A DNA stretch of 47,495 nucleotides from Lingula anatina (GCF_001039355.2 NW_019774180.1:406042-453536), one strand, 5' to 3'. Positions 14,680-29,190 are shown, counted from the stretch's first letter. Notes: generated by a model not told the origin, from the sequence alone. Program-made: numbers and translations.

Positions 14680-17600
14680 AAAGATGACCCAACTTTGGGT
14701 CCTTATAGAGTTAAAACCAGGTTTTGGTCTCAAGTCCTGCTATGCAACCAAGATCTTTGCCTTTTACAGGTCTCCAAAATAACTAAAGCCTAGATTGCAT
14801 TTCCCATGCAATGTCTGTATGGTGCTGGTTTACTGCTCGTAAATCCTTTTTTGTGTGGTGTCCGTGCAGAGGCAGATGGTGGCCATGCAAAATCATACAA
14901 AACATGGAATTTAATGGCCTCTGTAGCCTCCACGATTTTGTCAAGCCAAAACTTGTGACAAATTTTTGAAATGGTAGGCCTTTAGGCCATAGCATATTAT
15001 TGTAGATAACATTGCACAGTTTCCATACAGTTCCCCCCTGGCTACGGGCATACAAAGAAAATCGTAGAGGGCTTCTTCAACAATATATCAGTTTTCAAGG
15101 AAGCTGCAAAGCAGGCGTACAACAACTGCACTGAGATGGAGAGGGCTCCCCACAATAACTTTTTAACTGAAAAATAGAAATTTCTCCTACTTGACCTCAT
15201 GGTCAAGCCGTAGAAATGGCACGGCACTCGCACATAAGGTAAATGTACTGGCTATAGCCTGTGGCTACTTACAATGTCAAAAACAATTGCACGAAAAATC
15301 ATATATGATTTCATCATACAGCAGCCATGGCAAATGTAATCTAGGCACAAGATTATTTATTTCACCCCAAAAAATGTTAAACATTAGTATATAAAAAAGA
15401 TTTTACCTTGATCAACCGCATCCTGCTGAGTGGGCCAAAATTTAGGAATCCGCCTGCGTGGCCCTGGAAACCGATGTTGTTGATTATAATTCCTGTTGTA
15501 TCTGTTGTACATTTTGTATACAAATGTCTGTATCATAACAGAAGTCACACCCACACTAGTGAGTCTTGGAATAAAGCTTTTTGCAGGACAAGTCTAAGTT
15601 TGAGGATGTCTTTCCATGTAGTTTTATGATGATTGTAATCTCTACCTTCATCAGTGTTAGAGTGAAGTGGCCCCAGTGTGTGTGGTCAACAAACCTGACT
15701 GAGTAACCACATTGAGGGAAAAATACAGCAATAGAAATAAATAACCTTGCACCAGCACACCTTAGAAAACTATGATTTGCATACATTATTTTCTCTTTAA
15801 TAATGATTTAGGTCATGTAATTGGACATACTTTTTTGTCAAACCTCCATTGTCTAAGATACTATCTGGTTCATGAACACACCTTGGAATGAGGCACGGAG
15901 ATGGAGATAAGATCTAGATTATTAGATGAAATTTGTTCAGGAAGTGACACCAGCTTGCATCAAGATACTTGGCGACAGCGAGTAAAAAGGACATTATAAT
16001 TTTATGAAATATTGCATTTGTCTCTATCTGTGGGTCTGGGGTGTTTTCTGGAAGATTAACTTTTGAGGCAGTTCTAGAAACCACCTCGGTGTTTTTAAAG
16101 CTGGGGACATTATTTATTAAAGATACATGCAGGATATCAAGGTTTATTCGATACAGATATTGTCTCAAACTGTCTGATTTTATTTCAATTGAAAAGTTTT
16201 CAACAATTTCTACTTCAAATTGTTGTCATCCTAATCATTTTTCATATTTGAATTTTATTGTAATGAGTATAAACTAACCTAAATACAAATGTCTTATTTT
16301 ATATTTAAAAAAAAAGCAGTTTTAAAGGTCATATCTTTTACAATTAAAGAAAACAAGTCATCATTATACATTTAAAAAGTAGGAAAGTGTGCAAACACCA
16401 AAAAGAGTATGTATAAGCTCTATCACTAAGCTGTGGTAATGCTGATATACCATCATGTATTAGTCGGGTTTGTTTCCTAAGAAAGTTCTTTGCTTGTGTA
16501 TGATACACACAGTGTTAACCATAGAATGATAGATACAGGAGTCTTGATGAGCCACAGCACATGTAAGTTGTTAAAAGAGACAACTTACCACCAAATGCCA
16601 AATTGCCAATTTTGATACCACACAGGTTACCTCACATACCACACCACTGATCTATAGCTACTTAGCTGCCATTTGTATCAAAGAGCTGTTAGATTAATCT
16701 TAAGTTACACCTTAAAGTGATTACGAATAATATCTAAGTGAAAAATACTTTTTTACCAACTTATAAACAGTGTGTGTGTGTGTTTGTGTGTGTCATCATT
16801 CTCATTTTGTGTAAATTTGCAGTGTTTTGTCTGCTAAACACCAATAGATTCAAAACCCAAACTTGGTCAAAAAGTGTACCCTTTGTTAGATGACAGTTAG
16901 CTGTATTTTTACAGCAAAACAATACTTGAAAGTTGAGATTTTGCTTTAAAAATGTGGGGGGAAAACAGGACATTGATGGTGGCCATTGTCTGTCAGTTCT
17001 AACATGGCCGACTTTCTTTTCCCACTTTAATTTGAAGAAGTAGGTCAGAGCAAGTGTTGACTGGGTATGGACTGGTTTCTAGGACCAAGACTGTGTGGCA
17101 GACATCAAATAGCTTCTGATATCACTACCCTTTTATTCCATCAACCAAAACTGAGCAATATGAATAGAACCAAATGGGGCCATGTCGCCACGAAAATTCC
17201 CCAACATTCCTCTGAAGTTCAGAAATGACTGGTTCCATTCTCCGTTTTGCAACTAATATTTGGAAAAAGATTTGTTTGTTTTGATTTTTCAGTTTTAATC
17301 TTAATGATTGTTGACTTACACTCAGAAGAAAAGTGTTTCCTCTGGTTCCGACCAGTATTAAAAAGAAAACCACAACTTGTACTTGGACATGTTCTGTTGA
17401 CTCCAAGGTGCAGCTGCATGACAATTATGCCAGTCAAGGGCCTTGAAACATATTTGACCACCAGGTTCATGGATTATGACCACAGATCAGTGCACTTTGG
17501 CTTTTTGCATGTTTTCACACCAGTATATAAGATTGCCCTCCAACCAAACTGTCACAGTATCCCTGTGGCCAGGTATTGTACAGACTCCATCTTGGAAGTT

Positions 17601-20600
17601 TTCTCCTTGGTACCATTCGCAGGAATGTCATTTATGCAAGACTTAATATATCTGTGGATTTTGTTGCAACTAGTTTGAAGATTCATTCCATTTTGACTCT
17701 TTTGATACCTCATTAAGTACTGTAGGTAATTTATGAGTTTAAACTGATGGTTTACAACAACTTAAACTATGACCATACTGGTATCTTAAACTGAGTCAAA
17801 AAAATTGTATTTATTTTATGTTGAGGTCCTGACATCATTTTGTGTAAGAGCAATATTATTTTAACCAAAACATGTTATTTCTGAACAAAACAACAAAATT
17901 TCTTCATAAATGAGATTCTAAAGACTCATGAAATTTTTGATGTGCAAACAGTTATTTACACCAAAACAATTTTGAGTTGTCTTTACCCCGTACAATGTAG
18001 ATGACATATGATTTCAAAATACAACTAAAATGTTTTTTAAAGTTTTAAATAGGAGATAAAAAGGATCATTGTAGCAGTAAAAATTACATAAGAGAGTGAC
18101 TGTAAACATTTGGTGATCATGCTTGGTTAATTTTCTAACATTTAAATTTAGAGAGAGAGAGAGAGAAAGCAGAAAAATTTGTCTCAATATTTGGTAATTT
18201 TTTTACTGCCATAGATGCAGACTACAATTCTTTATGGTCATTCTCATACAAAATATTAAAAATTTACCAATCCAGAATTACCACATGATATGCTCTTTCT
18301 AAATTGTTGCATATTACATAGAAAGCCTTTTCATTGACTGCATTTTATTTGTATCTATCTTTCATAATAAGCATAAATATCAAACTGAAATTTCTTTGTT
18401 TCTTCCTCAAAATTTTTTCAAATTGCAAATCAAAATGTTTCAAACTGCATGTATATTTCTGCTCTTCTGTAAAGGTTTTGCTGAAATTTGCCATGAAAAA
18501 GCAGCAGCATAAAAACCAACTTCTAAAATTTTAGAATTATTTGAATTCATGAATTTGAAAAATCTCACTTTTTTGTACCCTCTTTTTGTGGTTAAATTTA
18601 TCTCCCAGCACATCATAAAAAGTTTAAAACATTGCTAGTTAATATATATTAGATAATTGTTCGACTTATATATGAAGCGCACATTATGAATAATTATTGT
18701 GAATTGAGTCTTATTCATTTTGTGAAAAAGTGTCTCTTGGTATTCATCAATATTTCAGAATAAATGAATGATAGGTTTAGATAAAGCTACTTATTCAAAG
18801 AAATCTTTTTTATTTTACTTTCAATGGATACATTTTTTGATAAGGCAGTTCTGTAATATTATTCCTATTTCACAATGTTTAGGAACTATATTTTGGAAGT
18901 GCTATATTTTTGGAAGCTAATAGAGACTTAGTGAAATTTTTTAATGAAATTTTGAAAAACTTACATACAAAATGCTACCAGAACCTCTACATAAAATAAA
19001 GGGAAAATATAGTCACTCTTAAATATTAGTCCTTGACTGTTTAAAGAATATATTTTAAAAAGGGCACTGACTCATAATTTGAGGTTGAGATATTTGCATA
19101 ATTTTTGAAGGAAATTTAATATTTTTCTTTGTGCCGCTAATTTGTAAATTTGGCATTATATGTCTAATGGCAGTGTCCTTGCTGACAGAAATGAATATAT
19201 AGAATTCTGTGGGTAAGGAATGTTTTCCTTCTCAGAAAAAAAGTTTACAGTAGAAAACATTTCCTATCAAATATTTAATATAAATATTCTTACATCAAAT
19301 GTTAAAGATAAGGATGTCAGAAACTTCTCAAGAGGATACTATTTATATGTAAATATTTTTATGCTAATAGATCTATGTATTTTAAATTGAGAAAACTACA
19401 ATATTTTTTTCATTATTGCATATTGCAACATTTTTTTATTTTGCTTGAAATGAGATTAAAAGAAAAAGTAAAAAAAGTTCAATATTGTCAGTGATATTAT
19501 TATCTTATCTCATTTGTTACATTTAATTTTGATTTTTTTATCTCTTTACTCATGATTAACATATTAAGCATATTTTAATGTACTGCTTAGAGAATGCATT
19601 GATTATGCTATATAATGAATATATCAATACATGGAAATGTTTTTGAAAATCTAACTGCTGGTGTATTTAGCTGTACACTTTCAATTTTTGTGCACTTTTT
19701 TTTGTGTGTTTTGCAATTTTTTTATTATTAGAAAATAACAGTAATTGATAATATAGGTCTATAGAAATTCAGCAAGGGAAATTGATTCTTGATTAAATAT
19801 TTGGCATTTCTTTTGATGACAATTTGTGATTTCCCTCATTATGCAATGATCAGCTTAGTATTTACTCTACCTGCATAAATTTAATTTTTTTTTCTGAAAT
19901 TAGACCTAAATAGTTGACATATAATCATGCTCAGTATCCCCGATACAGGAATGTCTCTTTAGCACACTGGAATGTGAAGGTTGAGTTCCAGTTTTTTTTT
20001 CTTCCCAACTGTTGTATTCTACATGGTTGCTATTATAGAGAGCAAAAAGACAGCAACTTGGCACAAAGAGCAGTCCTAAATCATGTTAATTTTTTTTAAG
20101 AACAATTTTTGTGTAGTTTACTAATACACTTCACTTAGAGTTGACGTAATTCAAACAACAGTAAGCAGTGTGTAAGTATGCCATCCAATATATTGTATAA
20201 CTTGGTAGTTTGCCAGGTGAATTATTGACTAAAGTCTCTTTTGCTCCATTGTGTATTTCTGTGTATCTTTTGTAATTCTGTACACGTGGCATACAACATT
20301 TGGTACAATTACATCATTTTTCGTTAAACAATAAACGAAATAACTACGAAGTCATTTTACGATTCTATTTTCTTACCTTATAAATTGCTTAGTTGCCTAT
20401 TCCTGTTTTTTTCTGGCTCAAAGTCAAGCTTGTAAATTGTCTATGTTGGAATTGAGGGGGAAATCTGTGGCTTTCCTTACCCACAATTTTGGTAAAAGGT
20501 GTTGTCTGCTGCGAAGCTGTTTTGCAAACCAACAGAGGTTTGAACTGTCCAATCACACTCTCTGACCTGGTTTAGTTTCGCTATGTATCATTGGATACTA

Positions 20601-21342
20601 AGGATGTTTTCTTCTTCCTTGTACAGTTTCTGTGGTAATATTAAAGTGGTTCCACTCGATCAGATCAAACTGACAGAATACTATTAATTACCACTAACAA
20701 AGAGCTCTGTACATGATTGTGTTTTGTTGAGCAAGTCTACCAAATGACCCCAGCATAAGTACATGATTGTGTTTTGGTTGAGATTCTCTGTATTCTTCCA
20801 CTTTTTGTTTTCTTTTGAAATAAGAAAAATATTCTGGTATTTCTTAAAACTATATTTTCAGTTTCTTGTTTCAGTTTAATTTTAAAGTGACCTCTGCATA
20901 CACTGTAGCACCTTTTATGTCATCAAGATTATGTGGTTTTGCACACAAAGAGACTTGTCTTTGCCCATCCCTAATGTCAACTTGGGGATTTCCTTGTCCA
21001 CCATGGATAGTCATGCCTTTCTCAGGTATTAGATATGATAAAAAGATTAAGATAAAAAATCTTATACAGTTTCAACCAGTATAACTGGACCTCACCTACA
21101 AGTAATAAAATGATATGATAAGACATATAATGTTACAGCACCTGTTCCGCCTTGCACTAATTTGCACTATTTGTGTGTCTTTGACACAACATAGACCCCC
21201 CATATCAGTTACAGTAACACAGCTATGATTCATCTCAAAGAATTTTAATAGGTTTGTGTATTTCCTGTCGCCTAGCTCTAATTTATGTGTCCAAATTTTG
21301 AAACAGATAATAATATACGAGTAGTTTTAATATATGAGTAGT
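14680..21342. other. Non-coding sequence with no recognised gene
   Basis: Includes the longest open frame of the window (17247-17678, 143 codons, +), which lacks any recognisable domain, and a (TG)n at 16769-16792. A somewhat GC-richer patch spans about 14,700-15,480 next to the transposon remnant; I assign it no function. Confidence 0.55.
20709..20783. repeat. Short direct repeat
   Basis: GTACATGATTGTGTTTTG followed by TTGAG occurs at about 20710 and again about 50 bases later. Confidence 0.7.
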
Positions 21343-21538
21343 TTTGGCGGGAAAGGTTGAATGATCAGAAAATAACTACTGTCTGCTTAAAGGCAGTGTT
21401 GTTAAGCTATTTCCATTTTGTAATGCTAAAGGGTCAAAGGATTTGTGGTCTGTTGGCTTATTTTGGCTGTGTGAACATCTTTAATTTTCTATCACTTCTA
21501 TTGGTTGCTGGGATGTGGCGGGAAAGATAACCAATCAG
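21343..21538. promoter_or_regulatory. Promoter-like cluster of E2F and CCAAT motifs
   Basis: TTTGGCGGGAAA (21343-21354) is a consensus E2F site. A second core, GGCGGGAAA, lies at 21517-21525. An inverted CCAAT (ATTGG, 21500-21504) and a forward CCAAT in ACCAATCAG (21531-21535) flank the second E2F core within 36 bases. Such spacing is typical of E2F/NF-Y proliferative promoters. No first exon was identified nearby, so the target gene is unknown. Confidence 0.45.
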
Positions 21539-23524
21539 ATCATACCCCCTGCAAAGTGAATTGCTTCCTGTTTTTCAAGGGTAATCAGTTTTGGTTTGAT
21601 GTGTTATTAGAGGATTTTCAAAAACTTAACTGCTTTGAGGTAATTTATCTCTGGCAGAGATAAGTCCAAAGGTAATGGTATTGACACAAGTTTTCTAATT
21701 ACATCACACTGACTTTAAACCACAAACATTTTCCTATTGCACAAAGGCATTATATTTTTTGCAAAAAAGACTTCATCTTGTTGTTGTTTGTTGTTTTATG
21801 TACTTTGATGTATTATGTTCCAAATTATCCAAAATTATGTGATTGCGCAATGGAATGTATTTTGAGGTATGCAAATAACACACACAAAAACATATCATGT
21901 CTGTTAAGTTTCTTATTTTTGTATTTACCAGTATTTTTTGTCATTTTTTCTTTGTCTGTTTTTTTATCCACATTTCCACAAGGGTTGTTTTGTTATGAGT
22001 AACTCCCTAAAGTGGACTTTGATGTGTTTGCTTAAATTCCTTTTTGACAGTTAGAAGTTTTTATACTAAGTTCCAGGTGAGTTGGAAATGATTGCCTAAA
22101 GCTGTACTGTCTGACACAACAGCACTTGAATAGGTAAAATATAAATACATTTCTCAACATATATTAAGGAGTAATTCTAAAAATCTTTAGAAATACTCAT
22201 AAAGAAGTTTCACCACAGGGACATTAGTAAAGTATTGGGTCATGCCACGGTCAAACTATTTTCAAGCGTCTTATTCTATAAGGATATCAGTTGAGGAGGT
22301 TCAATAATTTAATGAATGAACCTGGACTTTGCTACCTACATTGTAAGCAGGGAGAGTCATGAAGAAATCTGAGCCATAAACATTGAGATCATACTTGTGG
22401 TTTTCCTCTAGAGCTTTAGCCTATAAGGTAGTCCTTCTACATACCTGCTGAGTAGATGATACCTTTATAATTGACAATGGTTACATATCTGTATCATCAC
22501 TTCTGGGTGTTCTACATACTCTCAACTGACTACAGTTAAACTTTTGAATGTGCACTTTATTTGAATTTGCTGTACTTTAGGGAAATGATTTTTTTTATTT
22601 CAAAATTTGTCTTCTCTGTTGCAATGATCACATTGCAGTGTGTTTGGTGAAGACTGAAAAAAATAGTCCGTAGCACAATGGTGACCAACTGGTTATGATT
22701 CACTCTGCTTTGCAGAATTTAAAATTAAATGATATTAATGCCTAGCACTTGACCACTATTCAAGCTTTAAATCATCAACCTAACTGACATTGGCATGATT
22801 CACATATTGTATGTATATAGTCCACTAAACAAGAAGTTGGAAGAATAAAAAAGTTAAAAGATCAACATAAAGAGGTTTGTTTTTCTTTTGTTGGATAATG
22901 TTTCTTCTGGCATCTTAGCCTTTTACGGGAGTGCCAAGACAAATCTTTATAATAAGATTCCAAGTAAAATGTAATTAGGAAGAAACATGTGCCTATCGGA
23001 TTTGTTGGCCACAAATATGGTAGCACGATATAAAAAACATGCTGTGCTCCTGCTGTTTTTGTTTTCTACTGGCTTTCTAATGAAGAGATAGAGAGGCTTT
23101 TGTCCTATACCTAGTAAGCCGAATTGATTAATGTTTGATAAACACACCCAGCATGTTTTATCCCATTTGATTTCAAATTAATGAATGATATAGTTTGCTG
23201 CTCTTAACTGCAAGATTAAATAAAAGCATTTTTTGTATAGACTAGACTTATGGCAGAACCATATATACTATGGGTGTATATTAAATACTACAGAATTCAG
23301 GACCTGTTTTGGCTTAAGACACCAGTCAGTGATCAGAAAATGCCAAACAAATTATAAGCTTCTAATAATGTTTTTGTGGATCACATGCATGACCTTCAGC
23401 TCCCACCCTGAGCTTCACAGAGCTCTGGAAATGACAGAGACATGCAGATAATAGGGACTAGTTTCCAGTAATCTCAAAATCTCAGGGTGTTCTTTATCCA
23501 GCTGCTTCTTTGTAGTAGTAAGCG

Positions 23525-23850
23525 GCACGTGCCATGAGTATGGGGGCGGCTGTTTGAAATAACTGACCTGGTTCTTATTACTATTAAGCAATTGCTAATT
23601 CCCCTGCCTGCTTAACTTGAAGTACCTGGGGTTTTGATAGTAAAACCAGGGAAGAAGTGGGTGTTCATGTGATCAAGCGTTATTTAATAGCGCCCCTTGA
23701 AATGTTTGTTAAAGCCGACTTTGATTAGTTGGCGGAGGAGTTATTTACCAGTCATTTTAGCACATGACCGGATGGTATCATTAACTGACAGGGTTGTTTG
23801 GCTCCAGGTTTCAGGTGGTCATTACATCATTGATACTTGAATTAAATTTG
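23525..23850. promoter_or_regulatory. Possible regulatory island
   Basis: GC-richer than its AT-rich surroundings, with an E-box CACGTG (about 23527), homeobox-like CAATTGCTAATT and TGATTAG, CACCTG-type E-boxes and several GGCGG or GCGCC patches. No open frame. Regulatory role is inferred from composition alone. Confidence 0.25.
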
Positions 23851-24932
23851 GGATATTTTGGCTGGATACACTGACAAAAATATAGATATGTGAAGTGCCA
23901 ATGTTGCTGCATAAGTGCAACATTTGATTTTTTGTTTGAATTTAAAGTGATTTTCTTTTGCATGAATATTTAAACTGCCAGCTCTATGATTCACCTGTTT
24001 TGCATGGGGCAACTGACATCAATGTTCTTGAAAGAAAAAAAAAGTTAAAATTTTTAATTGTAAGTATTATGCCAGATTTGACTTTTTTTAGACCAAGGCA
24101 ACTTAATTTTTCTTTCTATAAAAAATTAATTAAATGTCATTGAAATTCATTTGATTTTTTTTATATCAAATATTATATATGCAAGCATACATACTGCTGC
24201 ACATGCACTTAAATGTGCACTTGCACCTACATTCTCATGTACATATTTCACCTATGACTAAATATATATTGCAGGACATGGTACTGTTAGACAACAGATA
24301 TTGATAGAGGTCAAAAATGGAAGTCATTTACTATATCTGTGCCAGGTGGGGGAGTATCACATGCTATTCAATCATTCATAATATTACATTTATTAAAATA
24401 CATGTAACCCAATTAATGCTGATTTATCATAAGTTTTATGCTTACTGTTATGATTTTACAGTGACATATCTAATATAGAAATAAAAGTCAGATAGGTGTT
24501 AAGTTTTGAAAATGAGTGAATATTATGAATGAGTATAATTGGAGGTTTAAAAAAACTTATTGGGAGTGCTGATTTAATGCTGCTTGTGTTTTTCTTTTTT
24601 TTCCTGTGTTTTTTTAAGGGAATGTCATTTTCTACTGTTGTATGATATAAAATTTAATTCAGATAAGGAAGTAAAAAAAAACATTTTGAAAACATATATG
24701 TTTTATATATTTTGCACTATTAGTGATCACCTTTACAGAGCTACTTGTCTTTTGATACAGATGGCCTTATGATGGGCTGGCAACTTCCTCACCACTTCAG
24801 AAGTGCTCTGATCAATGTCAGAGGTACTCAGTTTTACAATTTGCAACATATTAATCAACTTTTTTTTCAAAATCTTACATAATTATCCCATTGGTTTTAT
24901 AATTGTGTAAGGTTTTGGCATAGTTAGAGTTG

Positions 24933-24949
24933 CCCCCCCCCCCCCCCCC
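24933..24949. repeat. C17 homopolymer
   Basis: Seventeen C in a row in AT-rich DNA, followed by TGCAGGGCAG. Confidence 0.95.
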
Positions 24950-25429
24950 TGCAGGGCAGAAGCCTATACTCCCTGGAATCAATTATGTCAAGTGACTAGT
25001 AAGTAAATTGTATTGAGGTTTTCCACAGTTTAGGATGATTATAACCCACTAGTGGCAATGTTGTGGTTTGCAATGTTGTAACACAGTATTTGACTAGAAT
25101 GTGAAGCCACTGTGACATTGAGCTGCAGTGAGGATGGTTTCTGAGTTATCTTAACTCACTGCTGCCCAGAATAACTACAGCATATAACAGGTTAGAAAAG
25201 ATTTTTTTCAATATTCTAGGATGTTTAGAATTTAAAGAATATATGAGGTGTTCATTGGGAGTGAAATTTTGACTTTAGAGAACCACACACTTATTATAAA
25301 TTGTTAACTCCAAGTTTCAAATAGACTATTTTAAGACCTTTGATTATAAATTCTGTAAATGGTTTAAATCACCAGAGGTGAAATTGATTGAAAAATATTA
25401 ATCATGAATTGCTGAAGGTCACAGATGTC

Positions 25430-25552
25430 ACTATTGAGGCTTTTGATGTTAAATTTATCATCACAGCACCCGCATATGCATACAAATTTCGTTAAGAATC
25501 TAGAACTGACTCCATTGATGCCAGCTGCTACGTCTGGCTGGTTAACAGGTAG
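25430..25552 (-). pseudogene. Possible fossil reverse-transcriptase fragment
   Basis: Minus-strand residues DVAAGINGVSSRFLTKF, then FNIKSLNS after 10 residues. Compare the N-terminal RT motif of LINEs, KAAGIDGISSRFLK followed by FNLSLxSG at similar spacing. Only about 40 residues, with the usual Asp of GxDG replaced by Asn. Similarity judged by eye; chance is possible. Confidence 0.4.
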
Positions 25553-25574
25553 ATGTTCCATTATTTTAATTTAA

Positions 25575-25595
25575 TTTTTTTTTTTTTTTTTTTTT
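25575..25595. repeat. T21 homopolymer
   Basis: It lies just beyond the possible minus-strand RT fragment, on its 5' side, so it is not that fragment's poly(A) tail. Confidence 0.9.
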
Positions 25596-28142
25596 GGTAA
25601 AAGTATGGAGTGAACTGAGAGGGGATTATAAAGACCTGTTTAATAATGATATTGTTTTAATAGGATAATTCATGTGCCTAAAACAAGGAGTGGAAATAAT
25701 CATTTTTGCCTCTATTCTTAAACCCCCACCCCTGACAGAACAGAAAAGATATTGATACCACTGTATTGAGACAGTTCCCCAGATGTACCTACACTTAAGC
25801 CTAGATTTACTCACATAACATAAATGTATGAAATAAGATGTCATTTGCTGTGGTATTAGAGTCCTAACATATATGGGTGTTGAAGAGTTTTATTTATTAA
25901 TTGCTATCAGAAGATTGCTGTCAGCAATGTCAACTACATGGCACATTTGCGCACGCACATACACACACACATCAAATTATTTGTTTTAAAAGTTGTTATT
26001 CATTGGTTTACATCATTAAGGAAGAAAACACTTCGTATGCAATGATTAAAATTCTAACTTACTCATAAGTAAAAAAAAAATTCACTTTGCGTGGGATATT
26101 GTATTTTAGGAATGATATATTTTATACCTCTTTTTCTTGAATTTTAAACTGACTGTACCAATTCAAACCATACAACTTGCAAACTTGGCCACAAATACAC
26201 TTTACTTTGCCTGGAATGAATGCGCTTATATACATCAGCAGGCAGGAACATGTGAGTATCTTACCAAACGTAAAAACACATGCACCCGTGTCCACACATA
26301 CCCACACACACTAGTCAGATACAAACTACCAGAACTCTTGCAACCTCATTTCAGCCAACATCACAAGTATGAAGCAGGGGTTTTAAAAGAGCCTACCTTT
26401 TGGTCACACACATTCTGGTTTTGATATCAAATCAATGAGCAACCAGAAATGTGGCTGGCATCCAGATATGGGCTTCCTTTCTGACCACAAAGGTGAACTT
26501 GACCTTCAACCCCCCCCCTTTGAGTAAATTAATGAGTAATGATCTACATAATTGTGCAACTTTTAATTAAAACTTCCTCTTCTGATGCCTGTACAAAAAT
26601 AAACTTGTTCAGTTAATGCTGATACATGTCATAGTGAATTAGGCCTTTGCTTTGAGAGGTGTATTGGAGGCTTGGGACCTGAGTGTATATGGTGGAAACT
26701 AGATCGTTTCAATGGGGGGAAAATGGTGAATTTTACAGATACTGTATTTTTTAAGTCAATATTTTTAAATTAGAGCAATCCTACTGTTGGTAACAACAAA
26801 AAGCAGATTACTCTATATAGTTCTATTCTATGCAGTAAAAGCACCACAGATGCTATATAGTAATATATTATTTTTGTGATTATAAAATTATGAATCTGAA
26901 AGGCTTTGGGCACCAAGACACCTTAATCCTGGCTTTATTTTAAGACATTGTCAAATGGTCTGGGGGGGATAGTACATATTAACTTGACCTGTGCCTCTGC
27001 AAAATTGCAAAACTCAGACCTGCTGCAATCACACACAAAGCTCTTTTTTATATTTGAAGAGATATCACAATTTTTGAAATACTATTTGACTGATATTCAA
27101 GTCTTTATACAGCTATCACTGGAATTGATTTTTTTCCCTTTTACTGGTCACTCCAGTTATCTTCTACCAACTTTTTAATGCACATGTACATTCAGTATTG
27201 TATGGTAAATAAGTTGGTTCAAACCATCTCCACTACAAGCGGGCCTTTACTTATGCAATTTTGATGGTGCCGCAAACCACGATCAACTGCTTCTTACCAC
27301 AATAGCCACAAACAGCCACAGCGTTACCTGGAGATTTACCTCACTTTACCTTGCACGTTTTATTATACTATAGATATATAGATATAAAAAAAGTTTGTCA
27401 GTATACAAGATTAATGTTAAAACTTCATATTGGCAAACTATATTTTAAAAAATAAATATTCATATATAACCTCTGAACCTGATCTAGTCTGCATTGAAAA
27501 AGAGATTAAGGGCTGTGTAATAAATATATCTTTGTGATGTAGTTCATGTAATCAAGTTTTTTTTCCTCAATAAAAAACATGTTTGAGTCTGATAGACCTT
27601 CTTTCATATTTTTTTTTGAAACTTAAGAATTACATATTTATCTTGGCATGTATATACTTCAGATTAATATTTTGAGCATTTACCCTAGTGTGTAGGTGTG
27701 CAATATGGTGAGAAAATGTTTTCTGAACTACCAGTATCTTGAAGGGTTGAATGATACAGTTAAGTATTGGAAACTCTAGATACATAAGACAGTTCAAGTT
27801 TTCCCTCTACCACCCAGTTATGCAAGTATACATGGTTAAAAGATTAATTGATCGGGAGTTAGTTCCTGGTGTAGGCTTGAACCATTAACTGGATATCTGG
27901 GTAGAAAAAGTTTGTGTCATTGTCTTTTTTCACCACAATGTCAGGATTATTTCTTTGTGCATTAAAGACAAGTGGAGTATCTACATGAAAACATTATATC
28001 AGGGATAAAATGCTTTGTAAGTGATTTAGAGATTTGCCAAAAATAATTTTTACTTATTCAGATCAAGTCTTGATCCGTTTTTCTGTGCTTTGCGGGTTGT
28101 GTCAACCAGGAAGTATTACTACCAGGATTCAGGTTGCCATGC

Positions 28143-28145
<3 letters not shown>

Positions 28146-28200
<55 letters not shown>
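28146..28200. repeat. (TA)n microsatellite
   Basis: About 27 TA units without interruption. Confidence 0.95.
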
Positions 28201-28201
<1 letters not shown>

Positions 28202-28785
28202 GCAAAAATAATATTTTCAGGATAAAAGCATGTTGTGTCCTCATGGTGTTATCATATCTTGACACTTCTGTGTCATTGTATGATTGTCAGCTTATATTTC
28301 TAAGCACAAGTTGTCTCTTTAGTGTCAACTCACCTGTAATGAGAAATGCTACCTTCCAGTGATGCTCTAGATCATGGAGAAAAAAAAATATATCTGCCAA
28401 GGGGCAGAGGCTGCTTAGGTGAATACTTGGACAAGAACCATTTTGATAAACTTCAGACAACCAGTTTACTGAGAAAGCACATTTGCACCAATCTAATCAT
28501 ATGATGACACAGCATAGATTAATTTTTAGTCAAAAGCAGGTTTTGGTCTGAATGCATTAGCAATAATGTAAATAAAAAAAAAATAACTCTATTCCTGATT
28601 GATTGTCTTTGGTGGTACAATAATTAACCTACCTCTTGACCACAGATGCATCAGTAGTGGAAAAGCTGCCATCTTCTTAGGTAACGTTACTTGAAGTGTG
28701 CCACAGCCTGACAGCAGCAGTCAACCACAATTCTGTGTGTGTGTGTCTCTGTGACGGCAGCTGGCAGCAGGTCTTGCTTTTATAG

Positions 28786-29190
28786 TTTTCTTTCCCCTAT
28801 CTCTCTAGTCTCTCTTCTTTCCTTATTTCTTTCTCTTTTTATATTCTTTTTCTGCCAGTTTCATTAATGTATAAGCTACTCACAGCAGTTTCTACTACAC
28901 TCAGTCCTTTCTTTCTCTCTCTTTCTCTGTTTCCTGATTTACCTGCAGGAAGAGTAAGGGTAACAGCAAAGGTTTGAAGCAAAATTATTTTTATAGCTGC
29001 CCAGAAGTCTCTGTCTATTGCTTTTTCTTGTTCTCTCTCTCCTCTCTTGATATATATGGATGATATATTGTTGCAGCTGTGGTACTGTCACCCTCATGCA
29101 TGTGACAGAGCCTTGTTGATTTTTTTCCTTAAAATGGGGTCGTTCTCTAGCTGTTTTTCTCCACCTCTCTCTTTCACCCTCTCTCTCTTT
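28786..29190. repeat. Pyrimidine-rich tract (CT repeats)
   Basis: A series of TCTCTCT and TTTCTTTC stretches over 400 bases, densest at 28795-28850, 28905-28930, 29025-29048 and 29158-29195. The minus strand is therefore Glu/Arg-rich where open, which is a composition effect. (GT)n precedes it at 28734-28748. Confidence 0.7.

Larger units (their letters stand above)
21539..25429. other. Non-coding sequence with no recognised gene
   Basis: No exon detected downstream of the E2F/CCAAT cluster on either strand. Contains the weak island at 23525-23850 and the C17 run. Confidence 0.55.

Noticed and set aside
14783-15233. Two adjacent minus-strand frames and an open plus-strand stretch near 15.06 kb
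   Set aside because: Somewhat coding-like to the eye, but no motif recognised and stops interrupt all frames; may be part of an unknown repeat.
16541-16570. Possible SUPT3H upstream exon ending CACAT before GTAAGT
   Set aside because: The phase would fit, but the peptide does not resemble the SPT3 N-terminus, an in-frame stop lies close upstream and no acceptor is seen.
17247-17678. Longest open frame in the window (143 codons, +)
   Set aside because: No recognisable domain, ordinary composition, overlapping open frames on the opposite strand and no supporting splice structure; consistent with chance.
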